A stretch of 64,000 bases of DNA from Trichomonas vaginalis G3 (GCF_026262505.1 NC_067206.1:13140205-13204204), one strand, 5' to 3'. Positions 28,775-38,834 are shown, counted from the stretch's first letter. Translations and numbers: made by a program. The notes: generated from the sequence alone by a model not told the origin.

Positions 28775-29758
28775 ATGCGCGCTGCTCGTAGAAGTTCTTT
28801 TTCAAATGTCCCGCAGCAAGTTTTAGAAAACTTCCAGAAGCTCTTTGCAGTGGACCCTGAGAAATTAGCATCAGGAGAAGTAACAGCTCAATTCCCAACT
28901 TTCAATTCCTTTACTATCATAAATTTGTTAATTATGGTCAAAAATTTATTCAATGCCGAAGATGTCATCATAAAAGCTAAGTCCCCGATGGTCGTAGTTG
29001 GCGATTTGCACGGGCACATCATTGACCTTCTTAGAATTATTAAACTTAATGGATTCCCTTTGAATAAGAGATACTTGTTTTTAGGTGATATTGTTGACCG
29101 CGGACAGTTTTCTTTTGAAACTCTTATACTTGTTTTCGCTATGAAGATAAATTGGCCGCAAAATGTCATTATCATTCGTGGAAACCACGAATTCGACTTT
29201 ACATGCAAGAATTCAGGATTCCTTGCTGAGCTCAAAGCTCTTTACAAGGATTATGAGTCTTTATATGAAAGTTTCTTAGATGTATTCGCATCAATGCCAT
29301 TCGGATGCATAATTGACAATAAATATCTCGCTGTTCACGGAGGAATCGGTCCGAATTTCACAAAAATAGAACAACTCGCAGCAATCAAAAGACCAATTAC
29401 AGATTTCGGATTGAATACTTTAGACGAAGTTCTTTGGTCTGATCCAAATATACAAGTTCGTGATTATGAACGCTCTCCACGTGGAACTGGCGTTCTTTAC
29501 GGTATAGATGCGGTAAATAAATTCCTCCAAGATAACAAAATAACTACAATTATTAGAGGTCATGAAAATACATACAAAGGTATTGAGATTTTATTTAACG
29601 GCAAAGTAATTACTGTATTTTCCGCTTCAAATTATTGTGGAATCGGAAACAACAACGCTGGAGTTCTCCTCATATCCGGAGCAAAGGTCCAGCCTGTTAT
29701 ATATGGTCCTTTACCATATGTGTATCGTAATCAAGTACAGTATTTGCCTGCTCCTTAA
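28775..29758 (+). CDS. PPP-family serine/threonine protein phosphatase
   Basis: A 327-residue catalytic protein of the PP1/PP2A superfamily. All metal-binding motifs are present: GDLHGH (76-81), GDIVDRG (104-110), RGNHE (135-139), VHGGIGP (187-193, usual form HGGLSP), SPRGTGVLYG and RGHE (about 262). It hydrolyses phosphoserine/phosphothreonine with two bound metals. The core is PP1-like in length, but it lacks the SAPNYC end of PP1/PP2A (it reads SASNYCG) and has an unusual C-terminus ending LPAP. It therefore belongs to a divergent trichomonad branch. The N-terminal 25 residues are basic. It lies just after two strong hairpins at 28.3-28.7 kb. Confidence 0.93.
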   Translation: MRAARRSSFSNVPQQVLENFQKLFAVDPEKLASGEVTAQFPTFNSFTIINLLIMVKNLFNAEDVIIKAKSPMVVVGDLHGHIIDLLRIIKLNGFPLNKRYLFLGDIVDRGQFSFETLILVFAMKINWPQNVIIIRGNHEFDFTCKNSGFLAELKALYKDYESLYESFLDVFASMPFGCIIDNKYLAVHGGIGPNFTKIEQLAAIKRPITDFGLNTLDEVLWSDPNIQVRDYERSPRGTGVLYGIDAVNKFLQDNKITTIIRGHENTYKGIEILFNGKVITVFSASNYCGIGNNNAGVLLISGAKVQPVIYGPLPYVYRNQVQYLPAP

Positions 29759-30095
29759 TTATATTATATATATTTCAGCTTTAGATATAAATTTAAACTT
29801 ATCCTGTTTCATGAAAGTTAAATAATTAAGTTAGAAATGATTTTATTATTTGAAAATTTATTTTTGAAAAATTAATGATTTCGAATCTATGATTAGCTAA
29901 TAAAACAATTACCTTGTTTCCGCTTTCTATATTTTGCTTTTAAATTCTTGCTAATTCTTGAAAATCAATTTTGATTGATATATGTATGCATTTTAATGTG
30001 AAACGGATAGAACTACTTCAAAAACATAAAAGGAAACATGATTTAAGAAAAAATTTTACAAGATTTTACAAACAATATTCTATAAAGTATAAGCT
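29759..30095. other. Intergenic, no gene seen
   Basis: AT-rich spacer between convergent genes. Confidence 0.6.
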
Positions 30096-30542
30096 TCAGA
30101 GTAAACCAATCATTAACATTTGCTTACGAATTCTATGATTAGGGAATCCACCGCAGACATTCAATTCTTTCCTGGAATAAGCTGAAAGATATTCCTGATG
30201 ATCTTGATTGATTAATCTTGCAAATTCTTCAGATATGAATCGTCTAAGTTCATTCTTTTTACGAAAATATGGATCTGAAGAATATGAAGATCTTATCTTT
30301 TTCGGAGAATCAAAACAACTTGATGAAGATTGCTCCTTTGATGTAGATTTCTGTGAATTTTGATAGTCAAATGGGTTATTTTCTCTTGTACTTTCAATTA
30401 TTTCAGTTAAAGTAGGTTGAAATCCTCCCATTAATTCAGCTTTGGATATAGCTGACAATTTATCTTTCTTTGTATGTTTGTTGTTCTTAGATGGGAGGAA
30501 AATTGCACTAGTTGGTGGGAAATTTGATATCTCGCTTTCCAT
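30096..30542 (-). CDS. Hypothetical protein, 148 aa
   Basis: Polar and Ser-rich, largely disordered (about 50-95 contains clusters of Ser, Lys and Asp). The more ordered basic C-terminal part has RRFISEEFARLINQDHQEYL. No domain recognised. ATG start and composition are consistent with a real gene. Confidence 0.5.
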   Translation of the reverse strand: MESEISNFPPTSAIFLPSKNNKHTKKDKLSAISKAELMGGFQPTLTEIIESTRENNPFDYQNSQKSTSKEQSSSSCFDSPKKIRSSYSSDPYFRKKNELRRFISEEFARLINQDHQEYLSAYSRKELNVCGGFPNHRIRKQMLMIGLL

Positions 30543-30761
30543 AATTTTGATGTACGTTAACTATCGTCTTTCATCAAAAGGAAGTTCAAAAACTGATCAA
30601 ATACTCAGCTCTCACACAAAATATGAGAGCAGATCATAGCTTAGTGAGATATTCAGCTGGTTGTTGCATTATACACCCTGATCCAAAGAATGATACTCAT
30701 TATAGGTTTGAATCATCTTGACATAAGTCATATTCTATGAGAAATAATGTTACCCGCTTTA

Positions 30762-30890
30762 AGCTAAAAAATGGTTATTGTCAATAAGTCAAATCTAAGA
30801 TGACCACATTTTTAACACTTGAGTATCAAATACAATGAATTGGCTCAAGAGTGAGGTTGATTCCAAACTTCAATATGAGCAATTGAATCA
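30762..30890. repeat. Dispersed repeat, copy A
   Basis: Resembles 47998-48155 in the same orientation. Most similar is the end, where both read GTGAGGTTGATTCCA and then ATCAATATGAGCAATTGAATCA-like sequence. Probably fragments of one unclassified element. Confidence 0.65.
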
Positions 30891-31009
30891 GGAAGTTCGG
30901 TTTATGCCATTAGCAAACGAGAAAATGATAGGAAATTGAATAAAATAAGAGTTTAGTTATGATAGGAAACGGCCAAGAGGAAAAATTATATAAAACAAAA
31001 TTTTTAAAG

Positions 31010-32272
31010 TTATTTATCAAGTGTTTTGAGGTATTCAACTGTAATCTTTGAAAGTGGCTTAATAACTCCTTGTCTTATAGGAGTTGCAAGGTATTCATCG
31101 ATAAGGAACCTTGCAATTGTATTGTTGAAGTCCAAATTCACTTCACTTTTTGTCAAATTGAGTAAAGTTGGCATTCCACCCTCAGGAAGTCTGGCGAGTG
31201 CTTGCTTTGTAGCCATTTGCTCAATATTTATTACGTATTGTAGTGCTTCCTTGAAATCCAAGCCCAATCTCATTGTTTCATGGACAAGAGCGAAAAGTCG
31301 ACCATTTCCACCGAAAGCATCGAACATTTCTGAGATCTGGCGAGGTTTGAAGTCTCCTGCAAGGTATTCCTTGGCTTCTTCAAGTGTGAATTCATCAATA
31401 TAAATTCTTTTTGCATGTAAAATTTCTGGTTGATTGAGAAGCCACTCTACATCAGAGATTTCGGCGATGCATGAGATATGGTGGGATCCTGATGAGATCT
31501 TTTGTAATTCTTCGAGGAATTCGTTGTAAATTGGCAATTTAATTGCATTTTGCGGTTCATTTACAACAAGAAATACATTTCCTAAAACATCAAAGCCTCT
31601 AAGAATGATTTCTGTAGATGATGGGTGTTTTCCTATTGTATCAATAAGTGTGCATAAAGAAGATGCGATTTGTCTGACAGTAGGATCTTGGAATCCACCA
31701 ATTTGTGGTGGTTCGACACCAACAATACTAGTTAAGGATGCTAAGGATGGAAGAGCTAGCTTGATTGATGGTATTGTCATCTCAGTATTCTTAAATGCAG
31801 TAATTATTGAACTTTTGATAATTGTAATAATATCTTGAACTGTAGATTCCTTTGTGAGCACTGAAAAATCAAGATTGACAACAAATTTTCCTGATGATTT
31901 GAGTTGCTCAACTGCAATGTTTAAGCCACGTGTTTTTCCAAAACCTTTTGGACCGTAGAGAATAGTAATATCTGATGGCTCACTGGAATGAACAAATGAA
32001 TTGATCGCTGTGGCAATTTTCGCTGTTTTAACATATTTCATTGGAGTATCGATGGTACGGATTTCTTTTTTGAGTAAGATTTTGATAATAATGCCCAAAA
32101 TAAGTATAAAAACTGCAACACCAATCTTGATTTTTGTCTTCAAAGTCAAATCTAAGTGAAGTTTTGATTTCTTGGGTTCTTCTTGAGCAACTTCGGGCTT
32201 CTTCTGGAATAGAGCGTTGATTTCATCAAGTTCTTGTGGCATCCTTACCTCGGAATTGGTTTCTGTTGTCAT
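31010..32272 (-). CDS. Membrane-anchored P-loop ATPase (AAA/STAND-like)
   Basis: A 420-residue protein. An N-terminal cytosolic tail (1-45) is followed by one membrane helix (about 47-67, IGVAVFILILGIIIKILL). An ATPase module then shows Walker A GPKGFGKT (about 107-114), a Walker B-like ILRGFDVLGNVFLVVNEP strand and a later sensor-like HISCIAEISD. The C-terminal helical part has LEEAKEYLAGDFKPRQI and GGNGRLFALVHE, like the winged-helix lid of STAND/AAA proteins. The layout matches membrane-bound ATPases of mitochondria-like organelles, but targeting is not established. Substrate unknown. Confidence 0.7.
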   Translation of the reverse strand: MTTETNSEVRMPQELDEINALFQKKPEVAQEEPKKSKLHLDLTLKTKIKIGVAVFILILGIIIKILLKKEIRTIDTPMKYVKTAKIATAINSFVHSSEPSDITILYGPKGFGKTRGLNIAVEQLKSSGKFVVNLDFSVLTKESTVQDIITIIKSSIITAFKNTEMTIPSIKLALPSLASLTSIVGVEPPQIGGFQDPTVRQIASSLCTLIDTIGKHPSSTEIILRGFDVLGNVFLVVNEPQNAIKLPIYNEFLEELQKISSGSHHISCIAEISDVEWLLNQPEILHAKRIYIDEFTLEEAKEYLAGDFKPRQISEMFDAFGGNGRLFALVHETMRLGLDFKEALQYVINIEQMATKQALARLPEGGMPTLLNLTKSEVNLDFNNTIARFLIDEYLATPIRQGVIKPLSKITVEYLKTLDK

Positions 32273-32374
32273 GAATTTAGTTAAAAAAAATGATGAAGAA
32301 ATAAAAAAAAATATAAAAAATAAAAAAGTACAGTACTATTATGAAAAATATACTTAAATATATCCTAGTGTGCT

Positions 32375-32446
32375 GGTCCCGTAGTGTAGCGGTTATCACT
32401 TGGGACTTTGAATCCCGAAATCCAGGTTCGACTCCTGGCGGGACCA
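32375..32446 (+). tRNA. tRNA-Gln (TTG)
   Basis: A complete cloverleaf. The acceptor GGTCCCG pairs with CGGGACC and the D arm contains AGCGGTT. The anticodon stem TGGGA/TCCCG encloses loop CTTTGAA (anticodon TTG, codon CAA), and the T arm has CCAGG-TTCGACT-CCTGG. There is no intron; the discriminator is A. A CTTTTT terminator follows at about 32449. Confidence 0.95.
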
Positions 32447-32503
32447 AGCTTTTTCTAATTTTTTTTAGTTAGTGAAATTTACATTTTCATTTTTTACAAA
32501 AAT

Positions 32504-32725
32504 ATGAAACAAATCAATACATTTTCTATAATTCACGATGATGAATTCGTACCACTTAGCACAGAAGTCATGGATAATGTTGTTATTATTGAAAATGATG
32601 AAGTTGACTGGCAAGATGATTTTAATTTGCCTCCGCACCCTGAAATGCAACATCAATACAGAAGATATGCATCACAAAATGAGCAAGATGAATCAAATCA
32701 AAACATACAGTTTAACCAAGCATGA
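32504..32725 (+). CDS. Small acidic protein, 73 aa
   Basis: Starts 58 bases after tRNA-Gln. An initiator-like TCATTTTTTAC stands just before the ATG. The protein is acidic in the middle (IENDEVDWQDDFN) and Gln/Asn-rich at the end. No family recognised; the promoter-like sequence supports a real gene. Confidence 0.45.
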   Translation: MKQINTFSIIHDDEFVPLSTEVMDNVVIIENDEVDWQDDFNLPPHPEMQHQYRRYASQNEQDESNQNIQFNQA

Positions 32726-33310
32726 TTTTAGGATTTAAGTGGGTCGCTAGAAAAAGATTTTTGGATAACATATTTGCACGACTGTTTTAAAATTAAAGTT
32801 ATCAGTTTGAGAACTGATTTTGAATTGCTTTTCAATAAGGTCCAAAAAATTGGAATTTGAAGATTGGAAGCATACAGATAGATTATTTTACTTTCACATT
32901 TCAATTACATCGAGAAAGTTCGAAAACATTGGTATAATCAGCAAAAAATTCACCAAGATTTAGAACTTTCTCAAAGGAATAGGAATCTACAAAACATTGT
33001 TCTAAAATTATTTCCTTATCAGCTCCTATCCATTCTCTAAATTGGTAAAATTTTGCTTGTATAAGATAACATGCAAAATTTCGCCCATATAGAGTTGGAA
33101 TTGAAGGGTGGGATATATAAATAGACTACTTACCTCTCTTCCTTCAATTCTCCCGAGAGGTAAATTTCCCTAAGTTTACCTTCACCAGTTCTTGCCTGAG
33201 AAGGGGACTTATATTTCGGGTACGGATAGAATAGATTATCACAAAGTTTTCGAATTTTCTTTAGGAAAAATATAAATATAATAAATAAACTTTATTTGGA
33301 AATAAAAACA
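32726..33310. other. Intergenic region with a structured segment
   Basis: No ORF. Contains inverted GAGAAAGTTC / GAACTTTCTC (32912, 32961) and the competing hairpins at 33097-33180. Confidence 0.5.
33097..33180. other. Candidate structured RNA segment
   Basis: Three overlapping stems compete: GGAATTGAAGG (33097) with CCTTCAATTC (33141); TTACCTCTC (33130) with GAGAGGTAA (33155); GGTAAATTT with AAGTTTACC (33159-33180). G+C is higher than in the surroundings. It could be an unrecognised small RNA; no known family fits. Confidence 0.35.
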
Positions 33311-34933
33311 TTAATCATCTTTGATACCTAATATACTAAACAACTGTTGTGTTCCTTGTGTTTGTTCACCCATAGAAACACTAATTTTTGGTGAAACTTT
33401 CTTAGCAGAAGGTTCTTGAATCATCTGTGGAAAGTCTCTTTTAAGAGAGCTTTTCTTATATGATCCAATGGAGAACGCTTCTGCAGAAAGTTGAGGAGAT
33501 TCTGGAATTCCTGTTTTCTGAGGGGTAATTGATTCATATCTTGATGTCTGAGGGGAAGTATACTGAGGCTGGAAATCTAATTTGTCCTTCTTTCTATCAG
33601 ATTTTTCAGTTTTTTGTCTACCGGATTTAATTGAAGAATTTGGAGAAATATCAAGATATTGGTATAAGCTAGAATTATCCTGGCTGGGTTGGTCTATATT
33701 TGGTTTAGGTTTTTCGGAAACATCTTCGAATTTTGGTTCAAAATTAGATTCTTTTGTATTTGTCACTTTTGCTGTCACTTTTGGTTCTTCGAAATTGTCA
33801 ATTTTTGTAACAAAAGATTTTGGTGGAGAAATGTCTGTATCTTTTGGCGTAGATATTGTTGTTGGTCTTTTAGGAGATGGCTTTTCTTCAGGCTTTGTTG
33901 GTCGAACTGCTACATCTTTTGATTTCTTCTTTCTGAAAGAAAGAGCAGATTTACTTTGAACTAAAGGTTGTGCAGTTTCTGTATGTTGGGGAGAGTTAAG
34001 CGCTGATGGATGTACTACTGTAATGTTCTTAACAACAGTTGCTAAGTCTGTAATTAAAGATTTTAGTTCAGAAATTTCGTTTTTCATTGATGACATCTGT
34101 TCTACTATGGATTTTATGTCTTCTTTGGTTTCCATGACTTGATTGCCAAGAGCTTGAATATCAGATCGCATATCTGTTTTTGTTGAGATTCTTCCAAAGC
34201 AAAGAGAAATGGATTCGCTTGGATCAGATACTAGAGCTGTAGCATAAAACATTTTTGTGGTCGATTGCTGTTGTACGTGAAGATTATATATTATATTTCC
34301 GATTGTTAAGTGAATTGGAGTTGTTGGGAAGCGAGCTGCGAGGTCTGCTATGATCGGCTGAATTGATACGTCATCTGGACCTTCTGCGCCAGATATTTGT
34401 GCATCGATTAGCTTAGATGTTGCTTTATATTGTAATTTTGGATAACTTCCTGCAAGAAATGACGTAGGCTTTTGAGATTCTCCTATTTCTTCGAATGTAG
34501 TCTTAAATGTGGGGAATGGAAAATAAAATCTAAAAACAGAATCATTATTTTGAAAATAATGGTAGCAAACTATCTTATATATGGTTTTTTCTTGAGAAAA
34601 TACAGTATGAACTGTATCCATAATATGTTCGTTTAATAATGTTGGATCTGGTTCAGGCATTTCTTCTGGAAAGCTTTCATAACGAATTGATATTTGATTT
34701 TCCCCGCATTTGCTTGGAAAAACTTCATCTTCTGCTTCTATACCTTCAACTACTTGAGTGATTCTGATAAGAGGATTACCAAGTGGTGAATCATAAGAAA
34801 TATCACCAATAAGATAAGCAATAATGCCTTCTCCTTGTGTCGCATCGCAGGATATGTTAGACTCGATAATTTTCTGTATCATCGAATTTGACATCGATAT
34901 TATTGGGATGAGACCTTCATTACGTGTCGACAT
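33311..34933 (-). CDS. Hypothetical protein with coiled coil and disordered tail
   Basis: A 540-residue protein from the ATG at 34933 (the 17 codons before it lack an ATG). Residues 1-250 form a globular, beta-rich domain with ITIGNIIYNLHV-like strands; a short coiled coil follows (about 265-305, MKNEISELKSLITDLA). The rest (about 320-540) is Lys/Pro/Ser/Thr-rich and likely disordered with many phosphorylation-like SP and TP sites. I do not recognise the domain. The build resembles FKBP15-like or other trafficking adaptors, which is only a structural analogy. Confidence 0.6.
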   Translation of the reverse strand: MSTRNEGLIPIISMSNSMIQKIIESNISCDATQGEGIIAYLIGDISYDSPLGNPLIRITQVVEGIEAEDEVFPSKCGENQISIRYESFPEEMPEPDPTLLNEHIMDTVHTVFSQEKTIYKIVCYHYFQNNDSVFRFYFPFPTFKTTFEEIGESQKPTSFLAGSYPKLQYKATSKLIDAQISGAEGPDDVSIQPIIADLAARFPTTPIHLTIGNIIYNLHVQQQSTTKMFYATALVSDPSESISLCFGRISTKTDMRSDIQALGNQVMETKEDIKSIVEQMSSMKNEISELKSLITDLATVVKNITVVHPSALNSPQHTETAQPLVQSKSALSFRKKKSKDVAVRPTKPEEKPSPKRPTTISTPKDTDISPPKSFVTKIDNFEEPKVTAKVTNTKESNFEPKFEDVSEKPKPNIDQPSQDNSSLYQYLDISPNSSIKSGRQKTEKSDRKKDKLDFQPQYTSPQTSRYESITPQKTGIPESPQLSAEAFSIGSYKKSSLKRDFPQMIQEPSAKKVSPKISVSMGEQTQGTQQLFSILGIKDD

Positions 34934-35476
34934 CCGTATAATTTTTTTGCCAAAATTGAAAGAATGAACAATGTAAATTGTCAAACTGTAAAGAAAAATA
35001 ATTAAACGTGTGGTGACCGTTTAAAAATGAATTTTGATATTGTTTATATCTTATCTTCGGGGCAAAATCATGCTTATTAGCTCATTCTCTATTACATGAA
35101 AACATCCTCTTCAAAATATTTATCAGCATTACTCTTTATGTAACAATATGTCTCAATTTGAAGTCTATTGTTCAATATTAAGAATATTATCATTAATCTA
35201 AATATGATATCTCATATGAGAAAAATTAAATTAAAAGAAATCTCACTATTCGATGAGTTTTGGGCATTTATTGCAAATGAATTTATTCAGAAACATTTTC
35301 AAGACCATTTGAATGAAACTTTACTAAACTGAGAGTCACACAGATGTTTTATCAATACATTTTTGAGATTCCTAAAAAGAAATAATGCTTTATCCATAAA
35401 GAATGACCCCCTGCATTTGGTCTTGTTGAAGGGGGAAAAGTTTGATAGAAATTTTCCAAATTTGACACTTTTAAAA
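34934..35476. other. Intergenic, no gene seen
   Basis: Divergent AT-rich spacer. The TGACACTTTT box lies at 35463-35472. Confidence 0.5.
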
Positions 35477-35938
35477 ATGGTTAAGCTCGTTATCCAGCGT
35501 GCAAAAAGTGGTTCAGTGACTGTTGATGGTAAAATTGTTGGTCAAATTGGCCAAGGAATCGTTGTTCTTGTTGGTATCCATCGTGATGATAAGCCAGAAG
35601 ATTTAGATTGGGCTGTTCAAAAAATGTTGAACTACTGCATGTGGCCCGCCGATGATGACAAGCCATGGAGAAAGAGTGTTATGGATATTGATGGTGGCGT
35701 TCTTCTTGTTTCACAATTCACATTATATGCTCGTCCAAATGGCAGAAAACCAGATTTCTCACATTCAATGGGTCCAGAAGGTGCTACACAGTTGTATAAC
35801 TTGTTTGTTGAAAAGGTTAAAGCAGCATATAAACCAGAAAAAATCCAGACAGGTGAATTCGGCGCAATGATGGATGTTGCTCTTGTTAATGATGGCCCAG
35901 TTACCATGATCTTTGATACACTTAACAAGAAAGGTTAA
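35477..35938 (+). CDS. DTD1: D-aminoacyl-tRNA deacylase
   Basis: A 153-residue enzyme that removes D-amino acids (and glycine from tRNA-Ala) from mischarged tRNAs. It matches DTD throughout: VIQRAKSGSVTVDG, the catalytic-site motif VSQFTLYA (about 78-85), KPDFSHSM and the cross-subunit motif NDGPVT (about 138-143). Works as a homodimer in the cytosol. The start is placed at 35477 because homologues begin at this residue. In addition, a TGACACTTTT box like that at 15195 ends five bases before it; the longer frame to 35363 would include the promoter. Bacterial and eukaryotic DTDs are too alike to judge origin here. Confidence 0.95.
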   Translation: MVKLVIQRAKSGSVTVDGKIVGQIGQGIVVLVGIHRDDKPEDLDWAVQKMLNYCMWPADDDKPWRKSVMDIDGGVLLVSQFTLYARPNGRKPDFSHSMGPEGATQLYNLFVEKVKAAYKPEKIQTGEFGAMMDVALVNDGPVTMIFDTLNKKG

Positions 35939-36167
35939 GTTAAGTCTTAATTTCTTTTACAAACATCCAGAAATAGACAACCATCTTTTTAACTACGTAT
36001 AATTAAATAAAATCTTTCTTAACAATCTAATTATCATGAAAAAAAAGTTCTTATTTAATATTTTTATTTATTTTCTGTCTTAAGACAGTACTATATATAA
36101 AATAAATAAATAAAAATAAGACAAACTTTTTGCATTGTGAATCTACAAAGAAATTAGCATCCTATAT
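35939..36167. other. Short convergent spacer
   Basis: AT-rich. TATTTTTATTTATTT (about 36059) and ATAAATAAATAAAAATA (about 36100) form an inverted pair between two convergent genes, possibly serving as transcript ends for both. Confidence 0.3.
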
Positions 36168-37112
36168 TTATTTATTTTGATTCTTTGAAATTTGAATAAT
36201 ATATTTGGGCAGATTTGGAATATTAAATCCTGATGAATAAACTATGGATTTGTAAAAATCTTTAGTTTGATCAAAATAAACTAAAAATGCTTCAAGATTA
36301 TGACACCATCCACAATAAGATAAATCGATCTCTATATTGTACTCATTCATCAAGAATGTAACAAAATCAATGTTGTGTGAAATAATTGCATTTCTCATGC
36401 ATTTTTCGTTTGGCTTTTGATATTTCAAACATTCACTCATGATCGCTGGATTTCTGCCTAAAAATGATAATTCTAGACATGTTTCAGTTATATCTTGTCT
36501 GTATTCCGTCCTCAAAAAATTGAAACAGTCAATTGCTCCGTGGTAACAACATAATTCAAGTAATGAATATCCATCATCGGAATATCTTTTATTAGAAATT
36601 GGATATAACTTGCTTTTAAGTGTTTGATATTCATTAAATTCTTCTCTATTTGAATTGCAAAAAGAGATAAAAGATTGTTTGTCATCATACATTATTGCTT
36701 TGTAAATAGGATTCTCTGTATGAATGTCAAGATTTTCCGTTGAAATTTCTACGAAATTAGCAGACTTGTCTAATTTAATTCCGTATTCTTTATAAAATAG
36801 GTATTTTGAAATGATATAAAGATCGTTGATCTCTTTGATATGATAAAAATCTATAATGAGTTTTGCAAGATATAAATATGACTTTGTATAGCGATTATTA
36901 TAAGGAATAATTTCAAAAATATTTCTTATAATTTTTGTAGGGGTGCTTATATTTGTTTCAATCAAATTTTTTTTGATCATTTCGTAAATTGAATTTAAAT
37001 CTTCTTCTTTTTCTGTTTTCAGCTGATACAACGCATTATATGAATCGATGTGGCATTTACAAATACTTCGCAATTCACTGTATTGATTTATGTTCACGTC
37101 TTGATCAGACAT
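36168..37112 (-). CDS. DUF3447-domain protein lacking ankyrin repeats
   Basis: A 314-residue protein with a canonical family N-terminus (MSDQDVNINQYSELRS, NALYQLKTEKEEDLNSIY, IIPYNNRYTKSYLYLAKL). It runs on to LLELCCYHGAIDCFNFLRTE, CMRNAIISHNIDFVTFLMNE and SYCGWCHNLEAFLVYFDQT. It ends at FNIPNLPKYIIQISKNQNK, exactly where relatives begin their ankyrin array. It may be a truncated copy or a functional repeat-less form. The start is the usual one for the family. Confidence 0.85.
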   Translation of the reverse strand: MSDQDVNINQYSELRSICKCHIDSYNALYQLKTEKEEDLNSIYEMIKKNLIETNISTPTKIIRNIFEIIPYNNRYTKSYLYLAKLIIDFYHIKEINDLYIISKYLFYKEYGIKLDKSANFVEISTENLDIHTENPIYKAIMYDDKQSFISFCNSNREEFNEYQTLKSKLYPISNKRYSDDGYSLLELCCYHGAIDCFNFLRTEYRQDITETCLELSFLGRNPAIMSECLKYQKPNEKCMRNAIISHNIDFVTFLMNEYNIEIDLSYCGWCHNLEAFLVYFDQTKDFYKSIVYSSGFNIPNLPKYIIQISKNQNK

Positions 37113-37315
37113 GGAAAAAAAATTACAATAAATTCAATTTTGAGTAAAGCATGAAAAATTAAATAGTTGTAAACTTTGTTTAAGATTTAAATTTACCACC
37201 TTCTCTGGAATTTGTCGGGAAAACTTTAAATGATAAAATTATCTATGCTATTTCAAATCTTAATATTACATCATAGAGGGTGTTTTATTGTCGTCTAAAA
37301 AGTGACGAAATTATT

Positions 37316-37334
37316 ATTGTCGTCTGACGACAAT
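37316..37334. repeat. 19-base palindrome
   Basis: ATTGTCGTC-T-GACGACAAT. Its half-site GTCGTCTGAC recurs at about 47811. Confidence 0.7.
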
Positions 37335-37618
37335 TATAATTTTTGACTTAAATTTCCTACAATTAATTTATGGCATTTTTATTTAGATGCGAATATAGGA
37401 TATTGTATATGGAAACATACTGATATGGTGCGGATGTGTGGTTGTATATCATCCTATTTGATCATTAGTAGGTCCAGGTTTTGGATTTTAAACGTGTATT
37501 TCACCTGGCCAAAAACTAGGCAATTCTTATTTAAACTATTTAAATAATTTATGTAAAAAGCGTTCCACTCCTGAGATTCGAATTGTCGTCTAAAAAGGCG
37601 AGAGCGGTACATTGTCCG

Positions 37619-37669
37619 AAAAATGACATTTTGACTTTACAAGGTTTACGCTTGTAAAATGTCATTTTT
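37619..37669. repeat. Hairpin with 19-bp interrupted stem
   Basis: AAAAATGACATT...TTACAAG pairs with CTTGTAAAATGTCATTTTT. The left arm has a six-base bulge. Confidence 0.7.
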
Positions 37670-37734
37670 GCCACTATTTGCCAAGACCAAAAAAAATCTT
37701 CTTTAGTTTCTTCAATATTGCTATTAATAAATTC

Positions 37735-38268
37735 TTAATTATTGGAAACTTTTGAAATAAGGAGTTCTGCCATTTCTTTATATTCATTGTCAATTGCCTT
37801 CTGAAGAGATGTTTCACCGCCATCATTTTTGGCATTTAGATCGGCACCATGTGAAATAAGAAGTTCTGCAATTTCTTTATTATCAAAATCTACTGCTTTA
37901 TGGAGATGTGTTTCTTCATCATAATATTTAGCATTTATATCTGCGCCATTCAAAATGAGAAGCTTTGCAATTTCTTTTTTATTAAACCATGTTGCGCTAT
38001 GAAGAACATTTCTTTCGTTTTGATCTTTAGCATTGGCATCTGCACCATGTGAAATCAAATATTGACAAAGTTTAACATTGTTGAACAGCGGTGAATAAGC
38101 CAATCCATTGTCGATATTATGAGTTTGATCCAAATAAATTAATAAAGCATGAGGATTATAATACTCTCCGCAACAAAACAAGTCAATTTCCATTTTGTAT
38201 TCATACATTAAGGGTGCACACGAGAGGATCATGTAAACTTCAGAATTTAGAACCTTATTTTTAGGCAT
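37735..38268 (-). pseudogene. 3' part of a DUF3447/ankyrin gene split by an insertion
   Basis: Codes for the end of the DUF3447 region (YKMEIDLFCCGEYYNPHALL) and four ankyrin repeats (ERNVLHSATWFNK, EETHLHKAVDFDN, GETSLQKAIDNEY). The first 18 codons of the open frame (38268 to about 38212) belong to the inserted element, not to the gene. The missing upstream part resumes beyond the element: minus-strand 40,738-40,794 reads VNFVTFL, which joins to the MYEYKMEID here as in intact relatives. The gene cannot make its full product. Confidence 0.75.
38208..38211. repeat. TTAA target duplication, left
   Basis: Matched by TTAA at 40734-40737; removing the insert and one TTAA restores the host gene frame. 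Confidence 0.65.
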
Positions 38269-38834
38269 TATCTTGGCTACCTATTTAGGCTCGAAAAGCA
38301 AAAAATATCAAAAAATACAACTTGAGTCCATTATGACCCTTTCATGGAGGTAGTTTTTCTCCGGTAGTATTTTCCCTTTGAATCTCTTTACAATTCGAAA
38401 TCAAATTCAAACCTCAGTAGAAGAAAGGAAGAATCGACTTACTACGGTTGTAATACGAATAAATACATATATTTAATTATTTTTATTTACATAATAATTG
38501 TTTGAAGCTCATATTCCAACAAATTTTTAAATAAAAACATTAAAATGTTGAAAATGTTCATATATTTTAATAGGGTTTTGGCACTTTATTGAGGAATTAC
38601 TACATACATAGTCGAACTGAACTTGATATTTTGAAATTTAAATTATTTATCAAAATTAAAATTTAACTTGAAATTTATAATTATTTAGTCATATTTTGCA
38701 TAATTCTAAGTAGATTTTGTAAAAAATCAAGAAAGAAAAATTTTAACGTGCTTTATTTTTTCTTTTTTATAATAATACATATTATTATATAATTAACATA
38801 TTCATAATGTTTCACCCTTTCAAAAATATAATCC

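Larger units (their letters stand above)
37113..37734. other. Intergenic with repeats
   Basis: Contains direct repeats of ATTGTCGTCTAAAAAG (37287-37302 and 37581-37597 region), the palindrome ATTGTCGTC-T-GACGACAAT (37316-37334) and a hairpin (37619-37669). Likely a decayed mobile element. Confidence 0.5.

Noticed and set aside
33130-33138. ACTTACCTC, similar to the 5' end of U1 snRNA
   Set aside because: It does not pair with the trichomonad 5' splice site GTATGT, and no Sm site follows in a sensible place.
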